A stretch of 9,336 bases of DNA, taken from Euryarchaeota archaeon UBA549 (lineage in GTDB: Archaea > Thermoplasmatota > Poseidoniia > Poseidoniales > Poseidoniaceae). The stretch spans positions 1 through 9,336 of the forward strand of contig DAGF01000007.1 of NCBI GenBank assembly GCA_002495645.1, written 5' to 3'. Positions 1-5,328 of the stretch are shown here, one piece after another. Every line of letters begins with the position of its first letter. The first letter of the stretch is position 1. Both the position numbers and the translations under genes were made by a program. Below the pieces are notes generated by a model. That model saw only the letters and a list, made by a program, of their open reading frames with translations, was not told the origin of the DNA and ran no database searches.

Positions 1-417
1 ATGCATGCCAATGACCTTGTCCGGCCGATTGGTCGCCTCAGCGATGGTGCTGATGGAAATCGATGACGTGTTGGAAGCCAGAATGGTCTCTGGTTTGCAA
101 AGGCCGTCAAGTTCCGTAAACAACTCTGCCTTTAGAGCCAAAATCTCGGGAATCGCTTCCACCACAAGGTCGCAGTCTGCGCACTTGCCACGGTCCGTCC
201 CGGTCGTGATGCGGGCGAGGGCTGCGTCGGCTTCGTCTTGCGTCATCCGTTCTTTGCTCACCAGTTTCCCAAGCGAGAACTGAATGGTGCCCAGACCCTT
301 CTCGACGTACTCGTCTTTGATGTCGATCATGACAACATCATAGCCCGCACAGGCAGCCACCTGTGCGATGCCGTTGCCCATTTGTCCTGCGCCGATTACG
401 CCAATGCTCTGAATCAT
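1..417 (-). CDS. hbd: 3-hydroxyacyl-CoA (3-hydroxybutyryl-CoA) dehydrogenase, N-terminal part, cut by window edge
   Basis: NAD-dependent oxidation of (S)-3-hydroxyacyl-CoA to 3-ketoacyl-CoA, a cytosolic step of beta-oxidation or butyrate-type metabolism. Translating the reverse strand gives 139 residues beginning MIQSIGVIGAGQMGNGIA. The Rossmann glycine motif is G9-A-G11-Q-M-G14. D32 at the end of the second strand favours NAD over NADP. VVEAIPE (85-91) and SNTSS (115-119) are family hallmarks. The last visible codon is the His of the family's GMHFFNP motif (H139), so the rest of the NAD domain and the whole C-terminal dimerisation domain lie outside the window. The start at 417 is chosen because GGTGA (complement of 422-426) sits 4 bases upstream and the fold begins immediately. 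An in-frame ATG at 456 would add MNGVRVDLDEGET and cannot be excluded. The gene is divergent from the zinc-ribbon gene at 523. Family assignment is secure; exact chain-length specificity is not visible. Confidence 0.93.
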   Translation of the reverse strand, partial: MIQSIGVIGAGQMGNGIAQVAACAGYDVVMIDIKDEYVEKGLGTIQFSLGKLVSKERMTQDEADAALARITTGTDRGKCADCDLVVEAIPEILALKAELFTELDGLCKPETILASNTSSISISTIAEATNRPDKVIGMH

Positions 418-421
418 CGTT

Positions 422-426
422 TCACC
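422..426 (-). promoter_or_regulatory. Shine-Dalgarno-like site of the 3-hydroxyacyl-CoA dehydrogenase
   Basis: The minus strand reads GGTGA, 4 bases before the ATG at 417. It favours 417 over the in-frame upstream ATG at 456. The spacing is slightly short, so this is supportive rather than decisive. Confidence 0.45.
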
Positions 427-429
427 TTC

Positions 430-478
430 GTCCAAATCCACACGCACGCCGTTCATGAAGATGTGGATTCATTTGGAC
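430..478. repeat. Imperfect inverted repeat in the divergent spacer
   Basis: Left arm 430-442 reads GTCCAAATCCACA. Right arm 462-478 reads TGTGGATTCATTTGGAC, which is the reverse complement of the left arm interrupted by four extra bases (CATT). The repeat lies between the divergent genes starting at 417 and 523, so it could be an operator or a hairpin in the dehydrogenase leader. If the dehydrogenase starts at 456, the left arm would be coding. Function is unknown. Confidence 0.35.
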
Positions 479-489
479 GGCGTCGGGGA

Positions 490-503
490 AAGGAATATTC
501 CTT
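490..503. promoter_or_regulatory. 14-base palindrome AAGGAATATTCCTT with TATA-like core
   Basis: This perfect palindrome is centred between 496 and 497. Its AATATT core (494-499) lies about 27 bases before the ATG at 523. That is the distance expected for an archaeal TATA box driving a leaderless transcript. Because it is symmetrical it could also serve the divergent minus-strand gene, or be a regulator site overlapping the promoter. The promoter role is inferred from spacing only. Confidence 0.4.
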
Positions 504-522
504 GGCAATCAGTAGGCAAGCC

Positions 523-924
523 ATGGTTCAGATTCTCTGCCCGCACTGTGAGGAAGAGATTGAACTTGACGACGATGCTTCTGGAGAATTTGCCTGCCCA
601 TACTGCGAAGGTGAATTTGAGTGGAACATGAACTCAAAAAAACCCGACGAGACTGGCGGAGGTCATGTTCTGCTGAGCGCCATCAGCGGCTTCTTCTCGG
701 GTAGCCTTATAGTCACCGGCATCGCACTGCTTTTGGGAAGTTATGTCGGTTTCCAACTGAGTTCTGTTGTTTGGGCGGCGACTGCCGATGGCTCGGAATC
801 AGCCGGCGCTGGTATTGTGGCCGTTATGGGTATTGCAGGCGCAGGCTATCTCATTTCAGTTTCAATAGGGATGTTAGGACTGAGCATCCTCATCATTGGC
901 ATCTATCGGATTCTAGGTCGCTAA
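523..924 (+). CDS. Small zinc-ribbon membrane protein of unknown function
   Basis: A 133-residue protein. The N-terminus carries a zinc ribbon of two CPxC knuckles, C6-P-H-C9 and C25-P-Y-C28, within an acidic segment. A polar linker (about 36-47) follows, then hydrophobic segments at about 49-72 and 96-129. The second is long enough for two helices, so there are two or three membrane passes. The most likely topology puts the zinc ribbon in the cytoplasm, but this is inferred. The open frame extends upstream to 238, but that extension is antisense to the 3-hydroxyacyl-CoA dehydrogenase. Starting at 523 puts the zinc ribbon at the very N-terminus and places a TATA-like element 27 bases upstream. 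I do not recognise a named family. A sensor or a membrane-bound adaptor are both possible. Confidence 0.75.
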   Translation: MVQILCPHCEEEIELDDDASGEFACPYCEGEFEWNMNSKKPDETGGGHVLLSAISGFFSGSLIVTGIALLLGSYVGFQLSSVVWAATADGSESAGAGIVAVMGIAGAGYLISVSIGMLGLSILIIGIYRILGR

Positions 925-1058
925 TGTTTCAAGTCATTGTCCATTGTCCGACCAAATTGCTCAACGTTGATTCCTGAAATCCCACTTGTATCCTAAACTC
1001 GACAAAGATGCCGATTGAAGACATAAAAAAGAATAAGTAGACTCAAATTTTGCTCAGT
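925..1058. other. AT-rich intergenic region before the CARF/nuclease operon
   Basis: No gene is seen. The region holds a tandem CATTGTC duplication (935-948), a ten-base palindrome TCAACGTTGA (961-970) and an A-rich promoter-like stretch at its end. It marks the change from GC-richer sequence to the AT-richer operon. I compared it by eye with the tRNA-Gln 3' end and found no attachment-site-like copy. Confidence 0.4.
1023..1030 (+). promoter_or_regulatory. TATA-like element of the CARF/nuclease operon
   Basis: ATAAAAAA is centred about 32-35 bases before the two candidate ATG codons (1059 and 1062). Archaeal TATA boxes sit about 26 bases before the transcription start, so this predicts a start near 1052 and a leader of only a few bases. 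There is no Shine-Dalgarno motif before the gene, which fits near-leaderless expression. Confidence 0.5.
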
Positions 1059-1811
1059 ATGATGGCTGTAGAGTTTGACCAGGTATATGGTATGGTAAGC
1101 GATTCACCGATTCCATTACTCGCCCTCATAGAGGGTTGTTCAGCCGCCAAATCGTTCACGCTTTGGTTTACACCCGAGAAAAGGAGTAAAGTTCGGTACC
1201 TCAAACGTTTTTTTGAGTCAAAACACCCAAAAACAAAATTCAAATTTGTCCAGATTCCCTCAATGAATGAGCCCGCAAAACAAGTCCAGGCCCTAAAAAA
1301 AGAAATCGCAGGGCAATCGGAAGGCGAAGATCTGCGAACGGCAGTATTTATTTCGGCAGGTACCACAACAATGGCACTGAGTATGTGGCATCATTCAAAG
1401 GCCCGAATCTGGATTTCTCTTCGCAAAGGACTGGAATTGTCCGTGTTTAGCCCCCAAGATGGCCAAGAAACATGTCTAGTCCTTGGCGGTGGTGTTTTGA
1501 CTTTGCAACAAATTCTTTTTTCTCAAGGTTGGATTTACAACGGTAGGGAGCTCCAACATGAAAACGGTAAGTTAAGCGAAACTATAGACGTCTCATATTC
1601 GGAGTCGACTGGTGAACTCTCTTTCGTAAAAAATGTGCAACATTTGAACGATTCAAGCCAAGAACGAGCGGTATCATTCATGTGTGCACTAACAGATGAA
1701 TTTGGTTTCAATGGGGCGAATTATGAGATATATGGTTCGCTATCTAAACGGGCATTGAATCTATTGAATGACGCCATAATTCACACGAAAGGCGAGGGTG
1801 AAGAAGAATGA
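1059..1811 (+). CDS. CARF-like (Rossmann-type ligand-sensing) protein, first gene of a two-gene operon
   Basis: A 250-residue soluble protein with no nuclease motif that I can see. The first 130 residues follow the order of a CARF domain of the DUF1887/Card1 type. After an opening helix region with SDSPIPL (14-20), a strand and loop FTLWFTPEKRS (33-43) match the usual 'xxLxxTPxS' position. Next comes a helix with basic residues and an alternating strand FKFVQIP (61-67). A final strand and turn VFISAGTTTMALSMW (96-110) sit where CARF proteins have 'NxTGGTKxM'. Here the signature is SAGTTTM, so the Lys is replaced. The remaining 120 residues are not recognised and end in an acidic tail. The first of tandem ATG codons at 1059 is used; 1062 is equally possible, and a TTG at 1050 is unlikely because it would overlap the expected transcription start. 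The stop overlaps the next start as ATGA, implying coupled translation. Codon use is AT-richer than the neighbours. It could be a sensor partner of the nuclease, or a ring nuclease that clears its ligand. Confidence 0.6.
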   Translation: MMAVEFDQVYGMVSDSPIPLLALIEGCSAAKSFTLWFTPEKRSKVRYLKRFFESKHPKTKFKFVQIPSMNEPAKQVQALKKEIAGQSEGEDLRTAVFISAGTTTMALSMWHHSKARIWISLRKGLELSVFSPQDGQETCLVLGGGVLTLQQILFSQGWIYNGRELQHENGKLSETIDVSYSESTGELSFVKNVQHLNDSSQERAVSFMCALTDEFGFNGANYEIYGSLSKRALNLLNDAIIHTKGEGEEE

Positions 1812-3097
1812 AGAAATTACTCACTATGTTCAATCCGAATGACCCAACACCTACTGCGATGGCCATATGTTCTCAAAACCTCTCAGAGGTCCACATTCTA
1901 CTTGTTGGTGAAGCAAACTACACCTCTCGCCAGGAACAAGCCCTCGAACGATTCAAATTGTGGACCTCTGGTTCGGTTAAACCAGTTGATTTTCCTGAGC
2001 ACATGTGGTTGCCGAGGATGGATTGGGAATCACTCCTAGATAGAGGCATCAGCATTGAGTTTCACTCAATTGGATCTATTTCAGAATTCAACGCAAAAAG
2101 AATAGGTCCCAATATTGTCGTTGATTTTCTCTCGGGAAGTAAGGAATTGAGCGTTGAACTTATGACACAATTAAATTTGACATACGGGGAAACAAGCTCC
2201 ATCAAATACGAGGTGACACAACTCAGTGGTCACATTGTGAATGTAGTAACTGGGGAAGAAAGAGCACACAGTAGCACGTTATCAATCAGGGAACGCGTAT
2301 GGCTCACTGCGGGAAAATTTGCATTAACTGGAAAGCGTGGGTCAAAAGAGGTTGGTGAACAAATAAAGGATTGGGGACTGAGTTTTGCAATTCCCAAAAA
2401 AATCATGCCATGTGAAACCGATGAATTATCTAAATTATTGAGCGACGAGGATGTTCATTTCGATTTCGAACACGGCTTTTGGTTGGAACATTTCAGTGCG
2501 CATGTCATTGCAACATGGCCAGATGTTATGGAATCTTGGCATCAGTTGCATGTCTTCCCCCCAACCTGGAAGGAGTTTGTGGCCGCTGCGATGTCAAAAA
2601 AAGATTTGTCATGGAAATACATTGGTTATCCTGAAGAGGGCGTGACTGAGTGGCCATACGGATTTGATGAAAATGGAAAGAGATTGAAAGTGAAAGAAAT
2701 GAAAAAGTATGTGGAATGGGCGAATAACGATCAAACTACGTTCTTTTCTAACACTTTGTTGACACCCAGCCAATTGGAATATCTGTGGAATTTTGCATTC
2801 ATAGGTGATGTGGACGTCGTGGCAATTTTGAAGAATGGATATTGGATATTTGGCGAATGTAAGCACTCCACCCGATTTGATGGGTCGTGGTCTCATAGAA
2901 CCTTAGCACTTGCTTCCTTAATTGCACCGAGATCATCAATCTGTGCAATCATCCAAAGCCACTTACCTACCATGAAAAACCAGAAGGGTGGAATCAATAT
3001 CCTGCGATGGCCGGATTTGAAAAATCCATTGATAAACATAAATGCGAGCGATACAAGAAAAATCTCGATCTTCAGTCCACGAAATCTGGAACAGTAG
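1808..3097 (+). CDS. CARF-like / PD-(D/E)XK nuclease fusion, Can2/Card1 (DUF1887)-like
   Basis: A 429-residue protein. Residues 1-150 look like a second CARF-like domain: VHILLVGEANYTS (28-40) is the first strand and loop, ISIEFHSI (81-88) the middle strand, and NIVVDFLSGSKELSVELM (102-119) the strand, turn and helix with GSKE in place of the usual GGTK. Residues 155-200 may be a small helical linker. The C-terminal nuclease begins with GFWLEHFSAHV (223-233), matching the 'G-x-WLE' helix of Card1-like nucleases. After a long segment of about 100 residues comes GDVDVVAILKNGYWIFGECK (333-352), a textbook PD-(D/E)XK core with candidate metal ligands E227, D336, E350 and the catalytic K352. Family knowledge: Can2/Card1 bind cyclic tetra-adenylate made by type III CRISPR and cut DNA and/or RNA. 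Here no cas gene is near. The start is coupled to the upstream gene (ATGA). The stop is 17 bases before tRNA-Gln on the other strand. The nuclease fold is well supported; the CARF reading is moderately supported. Confidence 0.72.
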   Translation: MKKLLTMFNPNDPTPTAMAICSQNLSEVHILLVGEANYTSRQEQALERFKLWTSGSVKPVDFPEHMWLPRMDWESLLDRGISIEFHSIGSISEFNAKRIGPNIVVDFLSGSKELSVELMTQLNLTYGETSSIKYEVTQLSGHIVNVVTGEERAHSSTLSIRERVWLTAGKFALTGKRGSKEVGEQIKDWGLSFAIPKKIMPCETDELSKLLSDEDVHFDFEHGFWLEHFSAHVIATWPDVMESWHQLHVFPPTWKEFVAAAMSKKDLSWKYIGYPEEGVTEWPYGFDENGKRLKVKEMKKYVEWANNDQTTFFSNTLLTPSQLEYLWNFAFIGDVDVVAILKNGYWIFGECKHSTRFDGSWSHRTLALASLIAPRSSICAIIQSHLPTMKNQKGGINILRWPDLKNPLININASDTRKISIFSPRNLEQ

Positions 3098-3104
3098 ATT
3101 GGGA

Positions 3105-3114
3105 GATTGAAAAG
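3105..3114 (-). terminator. T-run terminator after tRNA-Gln
   Basis: Reading the minus strand, the tRNA discriminator base is followed directly by CTTTTCAATC. A run of four T residues just after a tRNA is a usual archaeal stop signal. It lies in the short spacer between the tRNA and the nuclease stop codon. Confidence 0.45.
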
Positions 3115-3187
3115 TAGCCCGACTCGGATTCGAACCGAGGTCGGCGGGACCAAAACCCACCATGATGGACCCCTACACTATCGGGCT
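3115..3187 (-). tRNA. tRNA-Gln (anticodon UUG)
   Basis: The reverse strand folds as a complete 73-base cloverleaf. The acceptor arms are AGCCCGA and TCGGGCT with discriminator A73. The D arm is GTGT/TCAT with one U-U mismatch. The anticodon stem is GTGGG/CCCGC with loop TTTTGGT, giving anticodon TTG at 34-36 after T33. A 4-base variable loop and the T arm CTCGG-TTCGAAT-CCGAG complete it. No CCA is encoded. UUG reads the CAA glutamine codon, and the A1-U72 acceptor pair fits archaeal tRNA-Gln. In archaea it would be charged through Glu-tRNA(Gln) amidation. A T-run follows the 3' end. The gene is downstream of the HD gene on the same strand and convergent with the CARF/nuclease operon. Confidence 0.93.
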
Positions 3188-3202
3188 GTGTAAGCCGGTC
3201 GG

Positions 3203-3218
3203 AGCGGTTCCGCTTTTT
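3203..3218 (+). terminator. Hairpin plus T5 on the plus strand, possible end of the CARF/nuclease transcript
   Basis: AGCGG-TT-CCGCT (3203-3214) can form a short stem, realistically four pairs with a GTTC loop, and runs straight into TTTTT (3214-3218). No T-run occurs on the plus strand between the nuclease stop at 3097 and here, so the operon may be transcribed across the antisense of tRNA-Gln before stopping. The same bases read on the minus strand overlap the probable tRNA promoter, so the match may be coincidental. Confidence 0.3.
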
Positions 3219-3219
3219 G
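3211..3219 (-). promoter_or_regulatory. Box A (TATA-like) of tRNA-Gln
   Basis: The minus strand reads CAAAAAGCG, centred about 27 bases upstream of the mature 5' end of the tRNA at 3187. This is the normal place for an archaeal tRNA box A. A separate promoter is therefore likely, although read-through from the HD gene upstream is also possible. Confidence 0.45.
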
Positions 3220-3237
3220 TTTCTGTCGGCTTTGCCT

Positions 3238-3702
3238 TCAGCGAAGCAAGTCGTGGTCGCCCAGCGTTTTCCGGGCGCTCTCGATGAATTGGCTGAGGTC
3301 AAGGTCGCTTCGTGTCATGTACACTTTGGCTTGCAGCGCCATGTCCAATTTGTCGAGGGATTTGACAAACACCGCCTCAGGTGTTGTTTGCTGCTCGTAC
3401 TCGTCAAACAAGGGCACCCACTCCGGGGCAAGTTTGTGCATGGCTGCACGTTCATCAGCCGACTTCGTCGAGACATCGTCTTGAGGCGTCAAATCCCCCA
3501 CGACCACCTCGGGAAGGTCGTGGACCAAACAGATCTTGAGTACATGTTCGAGATTGAGGTGGTCGGGGCACAATTTCAGTGCAAGGACGGCCATGCCCCA
3601 CGAGTGAGCGGCAACGGATTCGGGGGATTCAACACCCGCATTCACCCAGCCTTGACGGAGCACGTCTTTCAGACCCAGATAGGTCATGAGGTCATCTCGC
3701 AT
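3238..3702 (-). CDS. HD-domain phosphohydrolase, HDDC2/YfbR-like 5'-deoxynucleotidase family
   Basis: A 154-residue soluble protein of the HD superfamily. The metal-binding set is visible in order: H33 in ESVAAHSWGM, the H61-D62 pair in LVHDLPEVVVGD, with E65 as a likely catalytic acid, and D117 in KSLDKLDMALQ. RQGWVNAGV (16-24) before the first His matches the 'R-x-GW' substrate loop of HDDC2/YfbR proteins. Those enzymes remove phosphate from deoxynucleoside monophosphates in a divalent-metal-dependent reaction, so a role in nucleotide-pool balance is inferred. The family is slightly longer in eukaryotes, but this is close to the compact archaeal form. It starts at ATG 3702, 50 bases from the divergent DNA glycosylase start, and tRNA-Gln lies downstream on the same strand. 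No Shine-Dalgarno site is obvious, consistent with a leaderless start. Exact substrate cannot be read from sequence. Confidence 0.88.
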   Translation of the reverse strand: MRDDLMTYLGLKDVLRQGWVNAGVESPESVAAHSWGMAVLALKLCPDHLNLEHVLKICLVHDLPEVVVGDLTPQDDVSTKSADERAAMHKLAPEWVPLFDEYEQQTTPEAVFVKSLDKLDMALQAKVYMTRSDLDLSQFIESARKTLGDHDLLR

Positions 3703-3723
3703 AGGCCTGCCTTGAAGCGCGGG

Positions 3724-3730
3724 TTCAAAA
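3724..3730. promoter_or_regulatory. AT-rich TATA-like element shared by two divergent genes
   Basis: TTCAAAA is the only AT-rich stretch in the 50-base spacer between the HD gene (start 3702, minus) and the glycosylase (start 3753, plus). It lies about 25-27 bases from both start codons. That is the spacing for leaderless archaeal transcripts in both directions. A single shared or two overlapping TATA boxes are inferred. Confidence 0.4.
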
Positions 3731-3752
3731 CCTCACCGACCAAGCCGACTGC

Positions 3753-4364
3753 ATGAGCGGTCGGGCACCCCTTTGGTGGCAGGAAGCGCACGCCTTTCTG
3801 CTCAACGACGACCTCTTGGGACCGGTCGTTGAAGAATTTGGCCCTGATGGCATCACCAGTCGAGACGACCTGTTTCAAACGCTGGTGCGCTCCATCGTCG
3901 GCCAACAAATTTCCGTCCTCGCCGCCGACGCCATATGGGGCAGACTGGTCGAGCACCTCGGTGAAGTAACGCCTGAGGCCGTGCTGGCCACCGACCAGCC
4001 GAGCATCGCAGCGTGTGGGGTCACCCGACCCAAAGCGAGTTACATCTACGGCCTTGCAGAAAACGCAACAGAACTTCTCAACCAGCCTTGGGAGGAGATG
4101 ACCGATGAGGCCATCATGAAACATCTGGTGAAATTTAGGGGCATTGGACCTTGGACGGCCGAGATGCTGCTGATGTTCCACTTCCTACGCCCCGATGTGT
4201 TCAGCCTGGGTGACATTGGATTGATTCGAGGCACTCAGCGCCTTGTGCCTGAAGCAGAAACAAAGGAACAGGTCGGAGAAATCGCAGAGCGTTGGCGGCC
4301 CTACAGGACTGCTGCGGCGTGGTACCTATGGCGCATCCTTGACCCGGTTCCCGTAGAATACTGA
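3753..4364 (+). CDS. alkA: DNA-3-methyladenine glycosylase II, AlkA/Mag-like HhH-GPD family
   Basis: Base-excision repair glycosylase that removes alkylated purines by cleaving the N-glycosidic bond. In the 203 residues, LVRSIVGQQISVLAA (44-58) is the conserved first helix segment of the family. The helix-hairpin-helix is VKFRGIGPWTAEMLLMF (126-142) with the G-x-G-x-W-T-A turn. It is followed by DVFSLGDIGL (148-157), in which D154 is the expected catalytic aspartate. The C-terminal WRPYRTAAAWYLWR (181-194) is a strong AlkA/Mag signature. The protein lacks the N-terminal domain of E. coli AlkA and matches the compact yeast Mag/archaeal form. No Cys4 iron-sulphur loop is seen, arguing against an EndoIII/MutY type. 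The next gene starts 17 bases after its stop on the same strand and may be co-transcribed. Confidence 0.92.
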   Translation: MSGRAPLWWQEAHAFLLNDDLLGPVVEEFGPDGITSRDDLFQTLVRSIVGQQISVLAADAIWGRLVEHLGEVTPEAVLATDQPSIAACGVTRPKASYIYGLAENATELLNQPWEEMTDEAIMKHLVKFRGIGPWTAEMLLMFHFLRPDVFSLGDIGLIRGTQRLVPEAETKEQVGEIAERWRPYRTAAAWYLWRILDPVPVEY

Positions 4365-4380
4365 ACAGCGAAGGTTTGAC

Positions 4381-5328
4381 ATGAAGTCACATGCTGGTTT
4401 CAGCATGGCCGAGAATCCCTACTCGCCAAGTAAGCCCGCCAAGACGCTCGCTGAACGACTTGGTTCAACGGGCAACAAAATTGCCGAATTGTCAAAGCAG
4501 GCCGCCAGCGCCACCAAAGAAGCGATGACGAAAGTGGCTGATGCAGGAAAAGATGCAGCGGCAAAGACCTCCCAAGCGGTCGCTGAGGCGAAAGAATCCC
4601 GAAGGGAAAAGAAAGAGGAAAAATTGACGCAAAAAATCGAGGAAACTCGAGCGGAACTCAAACAAGACGGACACATTGAATTGGCTCCTGCCATGATCAC
4701 CTTGCCTGAATTTGAAGAGGAACGCATGGCGTTGATGGCAGAAGAGCACGATATTTTGGTGGACTTGGTGGACCACATGCACGCACTTTCAGAACGTGTT
4801 GACCAACTTGAGCAAACCTACCGTGCGCTCGCCATTGAAGAGAAATCCAAGTTGGCCGAGGCATCGGAAGAGGCATCGGAAGACTCACCTGCAACCACGT
4901 CTCAGGGGATGACCTCAGCCCTCAGCCTACTCGGGGCTTCAATGGTGTGGGTGGTTTTACTCACGGGTATTGACCGATATTTGGCCTCAAACGAAGTGAT
5001 GTTGTTCTCAGGTTATCCTGCAGAAATACCTGTTTGGGGCGTTGGTGCTGGCTCTTGGGTCATGTTTGTCATTCACCAAATCGGAAAGGCTGCACCGTTC
5101 CTCCGTGTTTCCACTCCAATGCTCATTCAAACAGGCCTCGCCGTTGGAATCACGACCGTAATGGCACTCCTGCTCTCAGACAACACCATCTCCACGATGT
5201 CAAGCGTTTGGACATGGGGCACAGCCATCGCTGTGGCCGTGTTGTTCTCATCGAGTCTGGTGGCGAGCGCTTGGCGAAACACGAGGAAGGTGTTGACGCC
5301 AAACGAGGAAATCGAGCTTATCGATTGA
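4381..5328 (+). CDS. Coiled-coil protein with four C-terminal membrane helices, unknown function
   Basis: A 315-residue protein. Residues 20-98 are Ala/Lys/Glu-rich and look helical or coiled-coil, with a very charged run RREKKEEK (74-81). A second heptad-like stretch at 112-165 (AEEHDILVDLVDHMHALSER region) ends in an acidic, Ser-rich linker. Four hydrophobic helices follow at about 179-197, 216-234, 246-266 and 276-297, and a short charged tail ends IELID. The long N-terminal part is probably cytoplasmic and could act as a scaffold or tether; this is inference. ATG 4381 is preceded by GAAGGT at a workable distance. A later in-frame ATG at 4405, giving MAENPYSPSKPAK, is a credible alternative start. 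The stop overlaps by 11 bases the stop end of the convergent acyl-CoA dehydrogenase. No named family is recognised. Confidence 0.82.
   Translation: MKSHAGFSMAENPYSPSKPAKTLAERLGSTGNKIAELSKQAASATKEAMTKVADAGKDAAAKTSQAVAEAKESRREKKEEKLTQKIEETRAELKQDGHIELAPAMITLPEFEEERMALMAEEHDILVDLVDHMHALSERVDQLEQTYRALAIEEKSKLAEASEEASEDSPATTSQGMTSALSLLGASMVWVVLLTGIDRYLASNEVMLFSGYPAEIPVWGVGAGSWVMFVIHQIGKAAPFLRVSTPMLIQTGLAVGITTVMALLLSDNTISTMSSVWTWGTAIAVAVLFSSSLVASAWRNTRKVLTPNEEIELID

Noticed and set aside
238..522. Upstream extension of the zinc-ribbon membrane protein
   Set aside because: This part is antisense to the conserved N-terminus of the 3-hydroxyacyl-CoA dehydrogenase; the zinc ribbon starts right at the ATG at 523.
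935..970. Tandem CATTGTC duplication and the TCAACGTTGA palindrome
   Set aside because: Too short to claim as functional elements; such small repeats arise by chance in a spacer of this size.
925..1058. Search for an attachment-site copy of the tRNA-Gln 3' end at the left border of the island
   Set aside because: No stretch resembling the T arm or acceptor of the tRNA was found by eye, so no att sites are claimed.
3217..3756. Plus-strand open frame of 179 codons
   Set aside because: Antisense to the HD phosphohydrolase, whose motifs are all intact on the minus strand.
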